Shown: positions 24,531 through 34,500 of the stretch, in pieces | Numbering within the stretch: position 1 is the stretch's first letter | Layout: each line of letters begins with the position of its first letter | Source: a virus | DNA: 39,771 nucleotides | Reading direction: 5' to 3' (one strand) | Virus record (IMG/VR): IMGVR_UViG_3300031669_000091 | Span: 1 to 39,771 of that record | Notes under the pieces: model-generated | The model's input: only the letters and a program-made list of their open reading frames with translations | Told to the model about the DNA's origin: nothing | Database searches by the model: none | Position numbers and translations under genes: made by a program

Positions 24531-27500
24531 TGGCGCTCAAGGATTGCATCAAGAAGTTTCAGAAGGCCGGCGTGCCGATCAGCTCCGCCGACATCGAGAA
24601 ACTGGAAGCCTTCATCGAGCAGGGCATGACCGATGAGCAGGCCGTGCGCGCCCTGACTGTTGAGCTCGACAAGAAGATCGTCGACATCGCCAGCTATGCG
24701 GCGAGCAAGGGTGCGCAGGTACAGGAGCGCAAGGACGTCCTGGGTGAGGTTCGATCGTTTGCGCAGGCTGAGGAAAAGAAGCTCCGCACACGGCTTGCTG
24801 AGATCCAGAAGCTCACTGATGCTGGCGGTGCGCTGGCTCAGGTGTCTGACGACATCAACTTTATCGAGTCCATTTTTCGGCACTGGGAGCCCGGTGGTCC
24901 TGACATCGATGTCTATGACGACACGGCACTGATGACACGCATCAACGAGATGTTCTTCCATCCGGCTACCGGAGACCTGTTGCGTAACGGCAAGCTGGTC
25001 ATGGGTATGCTGAAAGGAAAGACTCAACTCCAGATCTTCAATAACTTCCGAGATCTGCAGGACAAGCGTGAGGAGATCCGCACGGAGCTGCTCGATCTGC
25101 TGGTAGAAGGCCAAGAGATCACCAATCGCCTGCTGGATATGAAGCTCAGGGATAACGGTGTGCGCGAGATGACCGAGCCGTATCCATCTCTGAACGAGCC
25201 AAAGACCAAGGGCCCAAAGCAGGGCGATCTGTTCTCCAGCCCTGACGTACCTGTCGACAAGCGCATCATCGAAGCCAAGGCTAACTACGATGCGATCGTC
25301 AAGGTTGAGGTCGAGAAAGAAATATCTGTCGGCATCACAAGGGTCAATGGCCCTGCAGATGCGGCGCACGTTCTTGCGGAGATTCGTCGCAATGCCAGCG
25401 AGGGCATGTGGGCAGTCGTGCTGGACAAGGATAACAATGTCGTCGGCATCGTCGAGCACGCTCGCGGGACATTTGATGGAACGGCCGTGTATCCATCTAC
25501 ATACGCGGGGGCTGTAATTACGATACCTGGCGCTGCAAAAGTTTGGCTGATGCACAACCACCCGAGCGGTGTCCTCGAGCCGTCGCAGGCAGACGAGCGC
25601 ATCACGCGGCGTATCGATCAGCTCATGGAAGGCTCAGGCGTAAAAGTTCAGGGTCACGTTTTGGTTGGCGGCGGTAACAGCCAGTTCACAGAGTTTGGTG
25701 AGCATGGCGTGCTGAGTCGTGGACCTATCACGCCAGCGGCTCGCAACAAGAAGGTGCCTGTCTACACCCGCAAAATTCGCGGTAAACAGAACGGCAGGAA
25801 GATCAGCTCGCCGGCAGATACCCAGCAAGTCCTGAAGGATATGGGCAACCCTGAAGGGGTGCTCATGCTGAACAACAGGCATCACGTTCTCGGCTTCCTG
25901 TCGATGACTCCACAGGAGATGTCAAAGCTCAAACATACTGGCCAGTCGAACCGCCTGATCCGCGCTCTTGCTGACATGAATGCTGCCGCCTTCATCGTAT
26001 CAACTAAGGAAAAGAACACCACGGCCGCGAACAATATGGCCAGCTTTGGCAACCTCGCTGACTGGAGAATGCTCGATGCGCTGTACTTGGAAAACGGCCA
26101 GACCAAGAGCATGGCTTCGGAGGGCACACTTTCGGCTACCCAGACGTTCTATCAGTCATCGATCGGCTTCACATCTGGACTTCTGACTGCTGCCCGCACC
26201 ATGCCCAATGGCAAGGGCAAGGCTAACGAAATGCTCGCCCTGCTCAAGAAGCAGCCAGGTGTTACCAAGGCGGAGATGGAGTGGCTCGGAGTAGATGAGT
26301 GGCTCGAGGCCGAGGCCGAGCTAAACAATACTGTTACTCGCGACCAGATCATCAAGTTTGTTGAGAATAACGGCATCGAGGTTGTCGAGACTCAGGCCCT
26401 CGGTGACGCGGCCTATAAGGGCCAGTCAATGCCGAACGGCAACAAGCCGCGCGACATCTTCCTGAAGCTGCCAGAGATCGCTGAGGACACGCTGGTATTC
26501 ACGCTCGACCTCGAGCACATAGGCGAGGGTTATCCAATCGACGACGATCAGGCCGATGATCTGTTCACATTCATCGAATCTGAACCGCGTATGGCTGGTG
26601 CTGTCCTCGAGCGCGAGAACTCAGGACAACCAGACCTCAAGCTGACCGTCAGCAATGTTACTGAGCAACAGTACGATCTGCTCGTTGAGGAGATGAACGC
26701 GCTCAGCCTGAACATTGCGAAGGAGACAACGACCGACTTCAGGATCGAAGCTCCTCCTGCTGGTGAGAAGGGCCTGCAAGAGAACTTCGGCTTCAGTCAC
26801 TTCAACGAGAAAAATATCCTTGCCTGGATGCGCACAACTGAGCGGTACGGCCCGAGCGGCGAGAGGATCCTGTTCGTTGAGGAAGTGCAGAGCGACTGGC
26901 ATCAGCGTGGCAGCCGCTACGGATACCGGGGTGACGAGGAGGGCCTGAGCCCAGAGGCAATCAAGGTCCTCGACGATGGCATCAAGGCTGCCGAACATGA
27001 GCGCGTTCTGGCAACTATTGCTCTCGATGAGGTGCTCGATAGCAGCGATCTCCTTGGCTTTGACACCAAGGGAGAGGCGAGGCGTGCGGTTCGCTTCAAT
27101 AGAGACTGGGCGGAGCGATGGGACGTAACAGATCCGGTTGCCATAGAGGCCGGCGACCGATACGCAATGGCGGTTGAATCGCACAGGCAGGCCAAGGCAT
27201 TAAAGCGTGAAGCTCTCAGAAAAGTCGTTGACGCTGTTCCTAATGCACCGTTCAAGGGACGAGGATGGCCGTCGCTGGCGATGAAGCGGATCATCCGGCT
27301 GGCTGCAGAGGAGGGTTACGATCAGGTCGCTTGGACTCCCGGGCACGTACAAAACAAGCGTGCCGGCAGGGAGGCTGATGACTCAGCTCATGTCAACTTC
27401 TATGACAACGAGCTCGTCAACCTGACCAACAAAGCTGCGCGCAAACTGGACAAGAATGCCAACGTAGTACGCAATGGCCAGCGAGTACAGACGTCGACCG

Positions 27501-30500
27501 GAGCACCCTTCAGGGTGGAGCTCAGGAGAAATCCAAGGCTATACGGTCAAGCCCGGGAGACCCTTGGCTGGTATGTCATGGATGCCACCAACAGAATTGC
27601 CAGCGGCCCGTATGAGCTGGAGGAAGTAGCTCGAGGTATCGCCAATAAGAAAAACCATCAGCAGATCCGAGTGCATTCGCTCGACATCACTGAGGAGATG
27701 AAGGAGCGAGCTCTCGAGGGTCAAACGCTATTCCAGAAAAAGAAGGGATCAATTACATTCGACGAGGTCGGCCGAGCCACAATCAGGCTGTTCCAGTCTC
27801 GCGACCTGTCTACATTCCTGCATGAGTCTGGCCACCTGTATCTCGAGGTCATTGGCAGCTTGGCAGAGCGCCCGGAAGCAACCGACAAGATCAAGGCTGA
27901 CTACGCGAAGATCCTCGAGTACCTCGGTGTTGAAAACCGCGGACAGATTACGCGCGAGCACCATGAGCTCTGGGCAGAGTCATTCGAGAAGTATCTGTAC
28001 GAGGGCAAGGCTCCAAGCATGGCCCTGCAGGACGCATTCAACTCCTTCCGTCGATGGCTGACTGACATCTGGCGCCGGATGCGGCAGAGCCCGGACGCCA
28101 TTCAACTGACCGACGAGATCCGCGGAGTCATGGACCGGATGCTCGCGACTGACGACGAGATCAAAGCAGCCAGAGCCGTGGAGCAGCTCCAGCAGACCTG
28201 GCTGACGGCCGAAGCCATGGGCGTGTCGCAGGAGGTGTTCGAGGTCTATCGCACCAGCATTGTCAACGCCAACAACGAGGAGCTCGAGCGGCTCACCGTC
28301 AAGGCCATGGCAGCACTGAAGCGCGATCAATTAACGTGGTGGAAGGACGAAAAGAAAAAGGTTCAGGCTGAGGTAGAGGCCGAGGCGCACGCTGCCCGGG
28401 TCTACAAGGCGCTTGCATTCCTGCAGCGCGGTACACGGCCTGATGGGTCTGCACTCACTCGGGCGCCATTCAAGCTCGATAAGGCAGATCTGATTGATCG
28501 TTACGGCAAGGAGTTTGTTGGCAGGCTGCCAAAGCCTTGGGTGTATAGCGTGGAGGGTGGCGTAGACACTGACGTTGCCGCTACAGCACTGGGATACAAG
28601 TCAGCCAACGAGATGATAGAGGACCTGATTAAGGTCCCTTCCATGAATAACTGGATCAAGGCTGAGACTGAAGCTCGGATGCAGCAGCTCTTTCCCGACC
28701 CACTGATCGACGGCTCAATCGCTGAGGACGCCGTCAGGATCGTTCACAACGACCGCAGGGCATCGGTGCTGGCTGCAGAGATGCGTCAGCTACGCGAGCT
28801 CCAGCGCCGCGACAGAGCAATCGTGAGCGCCACCAAGAAGGACATCCAGAAAAACCGTACTGCCTCCCGGGATGCCAACAAGGCAAGCCTGCCGAAGCGC
28901 GAGGAGCTGGCCATCATCAAGCAGGCTGCCAGAGCAACCATCGGCGCCAAGCAGGTGAAGGACATCAATCCACGGATCTACCTCAACGCAGAGCGTAAGG
29001 CTGGCCGGCGAGCGTTCGAGCTGGCTGGACAGAATAACTTTGAGGAGGCCTACGTCGAGAAGCGCAAGCAGATCGTGAACTACGAGATGTATCGCGCGGC
29101 AGTCAGGGCCAAAGAGCAGAGCGAGAAGATCCGCAACTACATGACTAAATTTTCCAAGCCGAGAGTTCAGCAGCGGCTCGGAAAGCTCGGTGTGTTGGAC
29201 CGCATCCTTGCCGTGATCGAGAACGTAGACTTTGCCAACAAGACACTGAAGGAGGTGGAGCTCGACGCAGCACTCAGGGATCTCAGAGAGGCTGTCGAGT
29301 CTGGCCGCATGGTGGTCATGCCCGAGACTGCAGAAAAGATCTTCTCCGGCAATGTGAACTGGAAGGAGCTGACCGCTGATGACCTGGTTGGCCTGCGCGA
29401 CATTGTCAAGCAGCTCGAGAAGGAGGCCGACCTCCAACTGAAGATGCCAGTCAACGGAGAGATGATTGTCCTCGAGGAGGCCAAAGAGGAAATCATCAGC
29501 CAGATCCTCGACAACAACCAGAATGTCACGCTGCAGAAAGGCACCAAGACGCCCAAGCAGCAGCGCAGCAGAGAGCTCAACAGCGCCATCTCGCATTGGC
29601 TTGGCCCTAGTGTCTTGGCCAGACTGGTCGACGGCGAGGGATGGGGTGCCATCAATCGCTTGATGATTAACAACATCAGGCGCGCGTACACGGAGCGCCT
29701 GCTACCGATGCAGCAGAAGGCCCTCGAGGACGTCACGAAAATCTGGACAAAGCGTTACACCAATGCAGAGCGCCGGCGCATGGACCGCAAGGACTTCGCT
29801 GTCGTTGGGCGAGAGCAGATGTCACGCAATGATGTCATCTCTCTGGCCCTGAACATGGGTAACGATGGCAACCTCACCGCGTTGCTTAATGGCGTGGACG
29901 AGAATGGCCAGCTCGCTTATCCCGAGGCTGACGTCAGGGCGGCGGTCGCAAAGCTGGAGTCAAAGGACTGGATGTTCGTGCAGGACATCTGGGACTACAT
30001 CGGCAGCTATTGGCCGCAGTTATCGCAGGCCATGAAGGAGCGCCGCGGAGTATCTGCCGAGAAGGTAGAGCCGACCAGCTTCACCATGGTTGGATCTGAT
30101 GGTGTCGAGGTAAACCTAAGTGGCGGCTACTACCCACTGGCTTACAACCCAGAGTTCAGCGATCGCGTGAAGGCCCAGATCTTCGATGACCATTACACCA
30201 ACATGGGCAACGGTGTGTTCGTCAGCGCCACGACCAGAGCGGGTGCAACTTACAATCGCGTCAAGAACCACAAAAACGTGGTGGCCCTGGGTGTGTTCCA
30301 GATCGACAAGCACCTGAAGGAGATCACTCGCGACATCGCTATCGGCAATGAGGTCAACTTTGTCAAGAATCTAATCAACGACAAAGACGTCCGTGCTGCC
30401 TTCCGCAAAACAGGCAACCTACAGGCGCTCAATACCTTGAACCTGTGGCTGACTGACGCTGCTGTCGGAGAGCTGCCGGCCAACTCAGTGGTTGAGCGGC

Positions 30501-31549
30501 GCATCGCCTACATCCGTGTTGGCTTCACCAAGTCGAAGCTGGCCTACAACATCTACACAACTGCGCTGCAGCTCACTGGTGCCTTTCAGTCGATGGCTGT
30601 TATCGGATCCAAGTCCATGGCGATGGGCCTCGGTCGCGTCATGGCTAATCCAGTCAAGGCATGGAAGGAGGCATTCGAGATGTCTGCCTTCCTCAAGGTG
30701 CGCTACGGGCAGGCCAATGCGTTCGACAAGGATGTACAGGATACGTCGAACTTCCTGCAGCAGAACTTTGGCGGCGGCATCCCGACTACGGCGAAGATGG
30801 CCATGGACAAGATCAGCCGCACGTTCTTCTGGCCGATCGCCAAGATGCAGTCGCTCGTCGATGTGACAACCTGGTATGGCGGTTACTGGAAGGGGCGCAA
30901 CGAGGAGGGCCTGTCTGATGCCGATGCAATTTTCTACGCAGATGCGCAGGTAGAGCTCGCGCAGACGTCCGGATTTTTCTCTGACAGATCCAACATCGAG
31001 CGCGGCACACTGAGTACCAGTACCCGACAGCAGCAGTTCATCAGGCTGTGGACGACGCTGATCTCCTACATGCTGCGCAAGGGCAACATCGCGTACATGA
31101 AAACTCAGGAGTTCAAGAAGGACATAGGTTTCATCTCCGCTGCTCAGTACGCCTCGGATCTGATTCTGTTGTTTACCCTCGAGGGGCTGACCAGTGCGCT
31201 GATCTACGGAAACTGGCCTGATGATGCCGAGGAGCCAGAGGACTATCTCAAGTTCACCGCTGAGCAGACTGCTCTGTCGGTGCTTTCAGGCGTACCATTT
31301 GCCCGGGAGATTACAACGGCCGTCTATGGCGGCGGCAACACTCCAGTAGGAGGTCTAGCCAGTGACCTGTCAGATCTTTACATACAGGCATTGCAGGGTG
31401 AGAACGACAAGGCGGCGCGCGAGGCTTTTGTCAAATCGTTTGGTACGCTATTCCATGTGCCAGCCAGTCAGACCAACAGGATGTTGGAGGCACTGATCGA
31501 CGAGGATGACCCTGAGCTCCTCGAATACTTCACAGGGACGAGAGACTAA
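24530..31549 (+). CDS. Giant polyvalent protein: JAMM + zincin + helical C-terminus, 2339 aa
   Basis: Likely an ejected multi-domain protein. In order: a helical N-terminus (KDCIKKFQKAGVPISSADIE); a RadC-type JAMM (MPN) domain with H342-N-H344-P-S-G, S352 and D355; a second, RadC-like but ligand-free segment around 440-500; a block EEVQSDWHQ (784-792) and WPSLAMKRIIRLAAEEG (from 913) seen in large polyvalent phage proteins; an HESGH zincin motif (1098-1102) with E1150/E1153 of HELWAESFEKY as likely third ligand; then long helical regions to the end with a hydrophobic segment near 2206-2228. JAMM domains usually cleave isopeptide bonds; the substrate here is unknown. No RNA polymerase motif was found, unlike N4 vRNAP. 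Coupled to its neighbours by overlaps. Confidence 0.88.
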   Translation: MALKDCIKKFQKAGVPISSADIEKLEAFIEQGMTDEQAVRALTVELDKKIVDIASYAASKGAQVQERKDVLGEVRSFAQAEEKKLRTRLAEIQKLTDAGGALAQVSDDINFIESIFRHWEPGGPDIDVYDDTALMTRINEMFFHPATGDLLRNGKLVMGMLKGKTQLQIFNNFRDLQDKREEIRTELLDLLVEGQEITNRLLDMKLRDNGVREMTEPYPSLNEPKTKGPKQGDLFSSPDVPVDKRIIEAKANYDAIVKVEVEKEISVGITRVNGPADAAHVLAEIRRNASEGMWAVVLDKDNNVVGIVEHARGTFDGTAVYPSTYAGAVITIPGAAKVWLMHNHPSGVLEPSQADERITRRIDQLMEGSGVKVQGHVLVGGGNSQFTEFGEHGVLSRGPITPAARNKKVPVYTRKIRGKQNGRKISSPADTQQVLKDMGNPEGVLMLNNRHHVLGFLSMTPQEMSKLKHTGQSNRLIRALADMNAAAFIVSTKEKNTTAANNMASFGNLADWRMLDALYLENGQTKSMASEGTLSATQTFYQSSIGFTSGLLTAARTMPNGKGKANEMLALLKKQPGVTKAEMEWLGVDEWLEAEAELNNTVTRDQIIKFVENNGIEVVETQALGDAAYKGQSMPNGNKPRDIFLKLPEIAEDTLVFTLDLEHIGEGYPIDDDQADDLFTFIESEPRMAGAVLERENSGQPDLKLTVSNVTEQQYDLLVEEMNALSLNIAKETTTDFRIEAPPAGEKGLQENFGFSHFNEKNILAWMRTTERYGPSGERILFVEEVQSDWHQRGSRYGYRGDEEGLSPEAIKVLDDGIKAAEHERVLATIALDEVLDSSDLLGFDTKGEARRAVRFNRDWAERWDVTDPVAIEAGDRYAMAVESHRQAKALKREALRKVVDAVPNAPFKGRGWPSLAMKRIIRLAAEEGYDQVAWTPGHVQNKRAGREADDSAHVNFYDNELVNLTNKAARKLDKNANVVRNGQRVQTSTGAPFRVELRRNPRLYGQARETLGWYVMDATNRIASGPYELEEVARGIANKKNHQQIRVHSLDITEEMKERALEGQTLFQKKKGSITFDEVGRATIRLFQSRDLSTFLHESGHLYLEVIGSLAERPEATDKIKADYAKILEYLGVENRGQITREHHELWAESFEKYLYEGKAPSMALQDAFNSFRRWLTDIWRRMRQSPDAIQLTDEIRGVMDRMLATDDEIKAARAVEQLQQTWLTAEAMGVSQEVFEVYRTSIVNANNEELERLTVKAMAALKRDQLTWWKDEKKKVQAEVEAEAHAARVYKALAFLQRGTRPDGSALTRAPFKLDKADLIDRYGKEFVGRLPKPWVYSVEGGVDTDVAATALGYKSANEMIEDLIKVPSMNNWIKAETEARMQQLFPDPLIDGSIAEDAVRIVHNDRRASVLAAEMRQLRELQRRDRAIVSATKKDIQKNRTASRDANKASLPKREELAIIKQAARATIGAKQVKDINPRIYLNAERKAGRRAFELAGQNNFEEAYVEKRKQIVNYEMYRAAVRAKEQSEKIRNYMTKFSKPRVQQRLGKLGVLDRILAVIENVDFANKTLKEVELDAALRDLREAVESGRMVVMPETAEKIFSGNVNWKELTADDLVGLRDIVKQLEKEADLQLKMPVNGEMIVLEEAKEEIISQILDNNQNVTLQKGTKTPKQQRSRELNSAISHWLGPSVLARLVDGEGWGAINRLMINNIRRAYTERLLPMQQKALEDVTKIWTKRYTNAERRRMDRKDFAVVGREQMSRNDVISLALNMGNDGNLTALLNGVDENGQLAYPEADVRAAVAKLESKDWMFVQDIWDYIGSYWPQLSQAMKERRGVSAEKVEPTSFTMVGSDGVEVNLSGGYYPLAYNPEFSDRVKAQIFDDHYTNMGNGVFVSATTRAGATYNRVKNHKNVVALGVFQIDKHLKEITRDIAIGNEVNFVKNLINDKDVRAAFRKTGNLQALNTLNLWLTDAAVGELPANSVVERRIAYIRVGFTKSKLAYNIYTTALQLTGAFQSMAVIGSKSMAMGLGRVMANPVKAWKEAFEMSAFLKVRYGQANAFDKDVQDTSNFLQQNFGGGIPTTAKMAMDKISRTFFWPIAKMQSLVDVTTWYGGYWKGRNEEGLSDADAIFYADAQVELAQTSGFFSDRSNIERGTLSTSTRQQQFIRLWTTLISYMLRKGNIAYMKTQEFKKDIGFISAAQYASDLILLFTLEGLTSALIYGNWPDDAEEPEDYLKFTAEQTALSVLSGVPFAREITTAVYGGGNTPVGGLASDLSDLYIQALQGENDKAAREAFVKSFGTLFHVPASQTNRMLEALIDEDDPELLEYFTGTRD

Positions 31550-34500
31550 TGGCTATCGATAGATTCAACGGGGTGATCGCATCACTGGCGATCAAGGTTC
31601 GATGTGTGGTGGCGGTTGAGAGCAACGTCCCTGTGCTCAGCGGCATCAGCAACCCTTACGGGGGCGTGTTCATTGCAAATGGAGACCGCGTCCTACTGAC
31701 AGCGCAGAGCGATGCAACCGAGAATGGTATCTGGGAGGCTGACTCGGTTGGTGCTTGGTCACGCGCGCCAGACTGGGATGGCAGCAGCGACCTTGTCAAG
31801 GGCACGACCGTTTGGGCTGGACAGCAGACCGGCGATGACAGGTTGTGGCAGGTCCAGACGACTGGAGTCATTCAGCCAGGTGTGACCTCTGTCTCGATCA
31901 CTGAGCTCTTTAACCCTGAAGTAGCAACAGCCACCAGCCTGCAGGACACGACTGACGTAGGCTCAACAACAACCAACTCGATCACCTTAAACGGTGGCTC
32001 GATCGTCATGTTCGAGCAGGCCACTCCGCCCGAGTCCAGTGCTGCAACCTTTGGACAGATCTGGGTCAGGAACTCCGCACCTAACGTCCTGATGTTCACG
32101 GATGATCTCGGCAACGATGTTGAGCTCTCGAGCATTGCGGGGGCGCTGCCGGTTGGCACAGTCAATGATTCGCCGCTGGTCTGGATAGATCCGAACTGGG
32201 TAGAAAACACATCGATCAGGCTTGGCGCCAGCAACATAAAGATCAACGAGGCCGCGACCGCTGCAGCTTCGTCGGCTGGTGTTGGCCAGCTTTGGGTAAG
32301 AAACGATACTCCCAACGTGCTCGTATTCACTGACGATACCGGCACTGACACGGTCATCGGGTTGAGCAACGTGGTCGATGGCGCCGTCGCTGGTGACATG
32401 GTGTACTGGGACGGCTCGACGTATCAGCCGAGCAGCAACATCTCATGGAACGAAACCACTCGCCAGCTCAGGCTCGACGCTGGCTCGGTCGCTGGTGCTT
32501 ACATACTCGAACTCGACATGGGCAGCAGCACCGCGGTAAACGGCATCAATTTCCTGACGACCGCGAATAACCCGTACAACTTCATCCGCGTCAGCGACCA
32601 GACTGGCGGCAACGGCTTCGAGATAGAGATGGATCACACCCTCTCGTCCGGCAACCATCGCCTAATCATCAAATCTGACCTGTCTGGAGATCTCCTGCAG
32701 TTGGAGGCTGACGGCGTTATCCGGTTCCTGCCGTTTGCCGGCAGCCCGGTCGAGATCAGCAGCGTCAGTGGTGTCGAGAAGGTTTTTGTGCAGAACGGCG
32801 CCACCCTCATGTTCCAGGAGATTGCCGCAGCACAGGCAGATCAAACCGGCCACGGCCAGCTTTGGGTAAGAAACGATACGCCCAACGTCCTTGTGTTCAC
32901 TGACGATACCGGCACCGATTGGGATTTGGGTGTAGTTGGTGTAGGTCAGTTGGATGAGCTATCCGATGTTGTAAGCGCGACGAACACGAACCGTTTTGCA
33001 CTGGTGGCAAACGGCACGACTGGTTACGTTGGACGCGCCCTTGTTGAAGCTGATATCTCGGACCTCGGAACGTACCTGACCACAGAGACTAACGACCTTA
33101 CCGCCGCAGTAACATGGGCCAACGTACCTGATGCAAACATCACCGAATCTAGTGTTACGCAGCACGCTGCTGCTGTTGCCGGCGCTTTTGTCCTTGACGA
33201 TATCAGTGACGTAACCGAGACAACTATCACCACCGGCGACCTGCTGCGCTGGAGCGGCACCGCCTGGGTCAATTACGCTGACAGCAACTTCGCGGCAGCA
33301 TCGCACACTCACCTGCTCGCCGCGGGCGCGACTGATGTCACGGCGTCTGCAACGGAGCTTAACCTGCTCGACCTGTCTGGCCTGACGGCTGGCTGGGTGT
33401 TATCTGCGGATACTGCAACAACTGCGAGCTGGAAGGCTCCTGCCTCCGCTCTAGTAGACGGCACTGTCGATGGGCAGATGTTGTATTGGGATGAGACTAC
33501 AGACACAAGGTACGAGCCGACTCTCAATATGCGGTACTCGGAACCGTCATCTATTCCTACACTGAGCTTCTACAGTGCCGCTGGCCTCACGCTGGAAGGC
33601 TCTGTTCGTGCAACTACAACCGCCCTGCAATTGGTGAATCAGTCGGGCACGATTGGTCTGAGCATGAACACAGTGACGGACCTGATTAACCTGCCAGTGC
33701 GCGTGAGTGGCGGCACATTCAGTGTCGGCAACTTGGCATGGGGCGAGAACATCACATTCGATGCCAACACCACGGCAGGAAGGGTAACGCTTACAGGGAG
33801 CTCAAAGAACCACTTGATATTTCAATCGCTTGACCTTGGGTTCCTTGGTCAGACGATAGCGGCAGGAGATCCGGTAGCGATAGCAGGCCACTCGCTGATC
33901 TGGTGTTGCGACGATGCGGCCCCGGCCCTCTACGACCGCGGCGAGTTCATATCCTCGCCGCTGAATAACTTGCAAGTCTGCACATGGCGGTTCAACACCC
34001 CAACAGGGGCAGCAGACCCAGCGACAAGTCTGTTCCGACTGAATAGCGCGACACCTGCATCCGTCACAGAAATCTATCTGGACGACAACGACTACGCTGA
34101 CGATGATGCCGCATGGTTCCTTGACACCATTGAGGTTGGCGATGTCCTGACACTCCGCACGACTGCTGGCCGACAAAAGTATTTCGTCTTTGAGGTGACA
34201 AGCGTCACCGACAATACTGGCTGGTGGACGATTGGCGTATCCATTATCGACAACGGCACGACGATATTCAGTAACGTCGATCATGTTCAGTTCGAGTTGC
34301 AAAAGACATCTGCCGCTGCGGGTGGCACCGGCAACGTCAGCAACTCAGGAACTCCGGCTAACAACGAGATTGCTGTATGGACTGGCGCAACCACCATTGA
34401 GGGTGATCCCAACTTCACATGGGACGGCTCGGTTCTTGATGTAACGGGAACCTTGGTTCTCGCAAGCTCGTCGATATTCCTTCAGCAGCGAGCGGCGGCG

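Noticed and set aside
24428-25561. 377-codon open frame on the minus strand
   Set aside because: It lies opposite the well-supported start of the giant gene; GC-rich codon bias creates such shadows and no domain is seen.
24530-31549. N4-like virion RNA polymerase
   Set aside because: Size and ejection-type context suggested it, but I saw none of the single-subunit RNA polymerase catalytic motifs.
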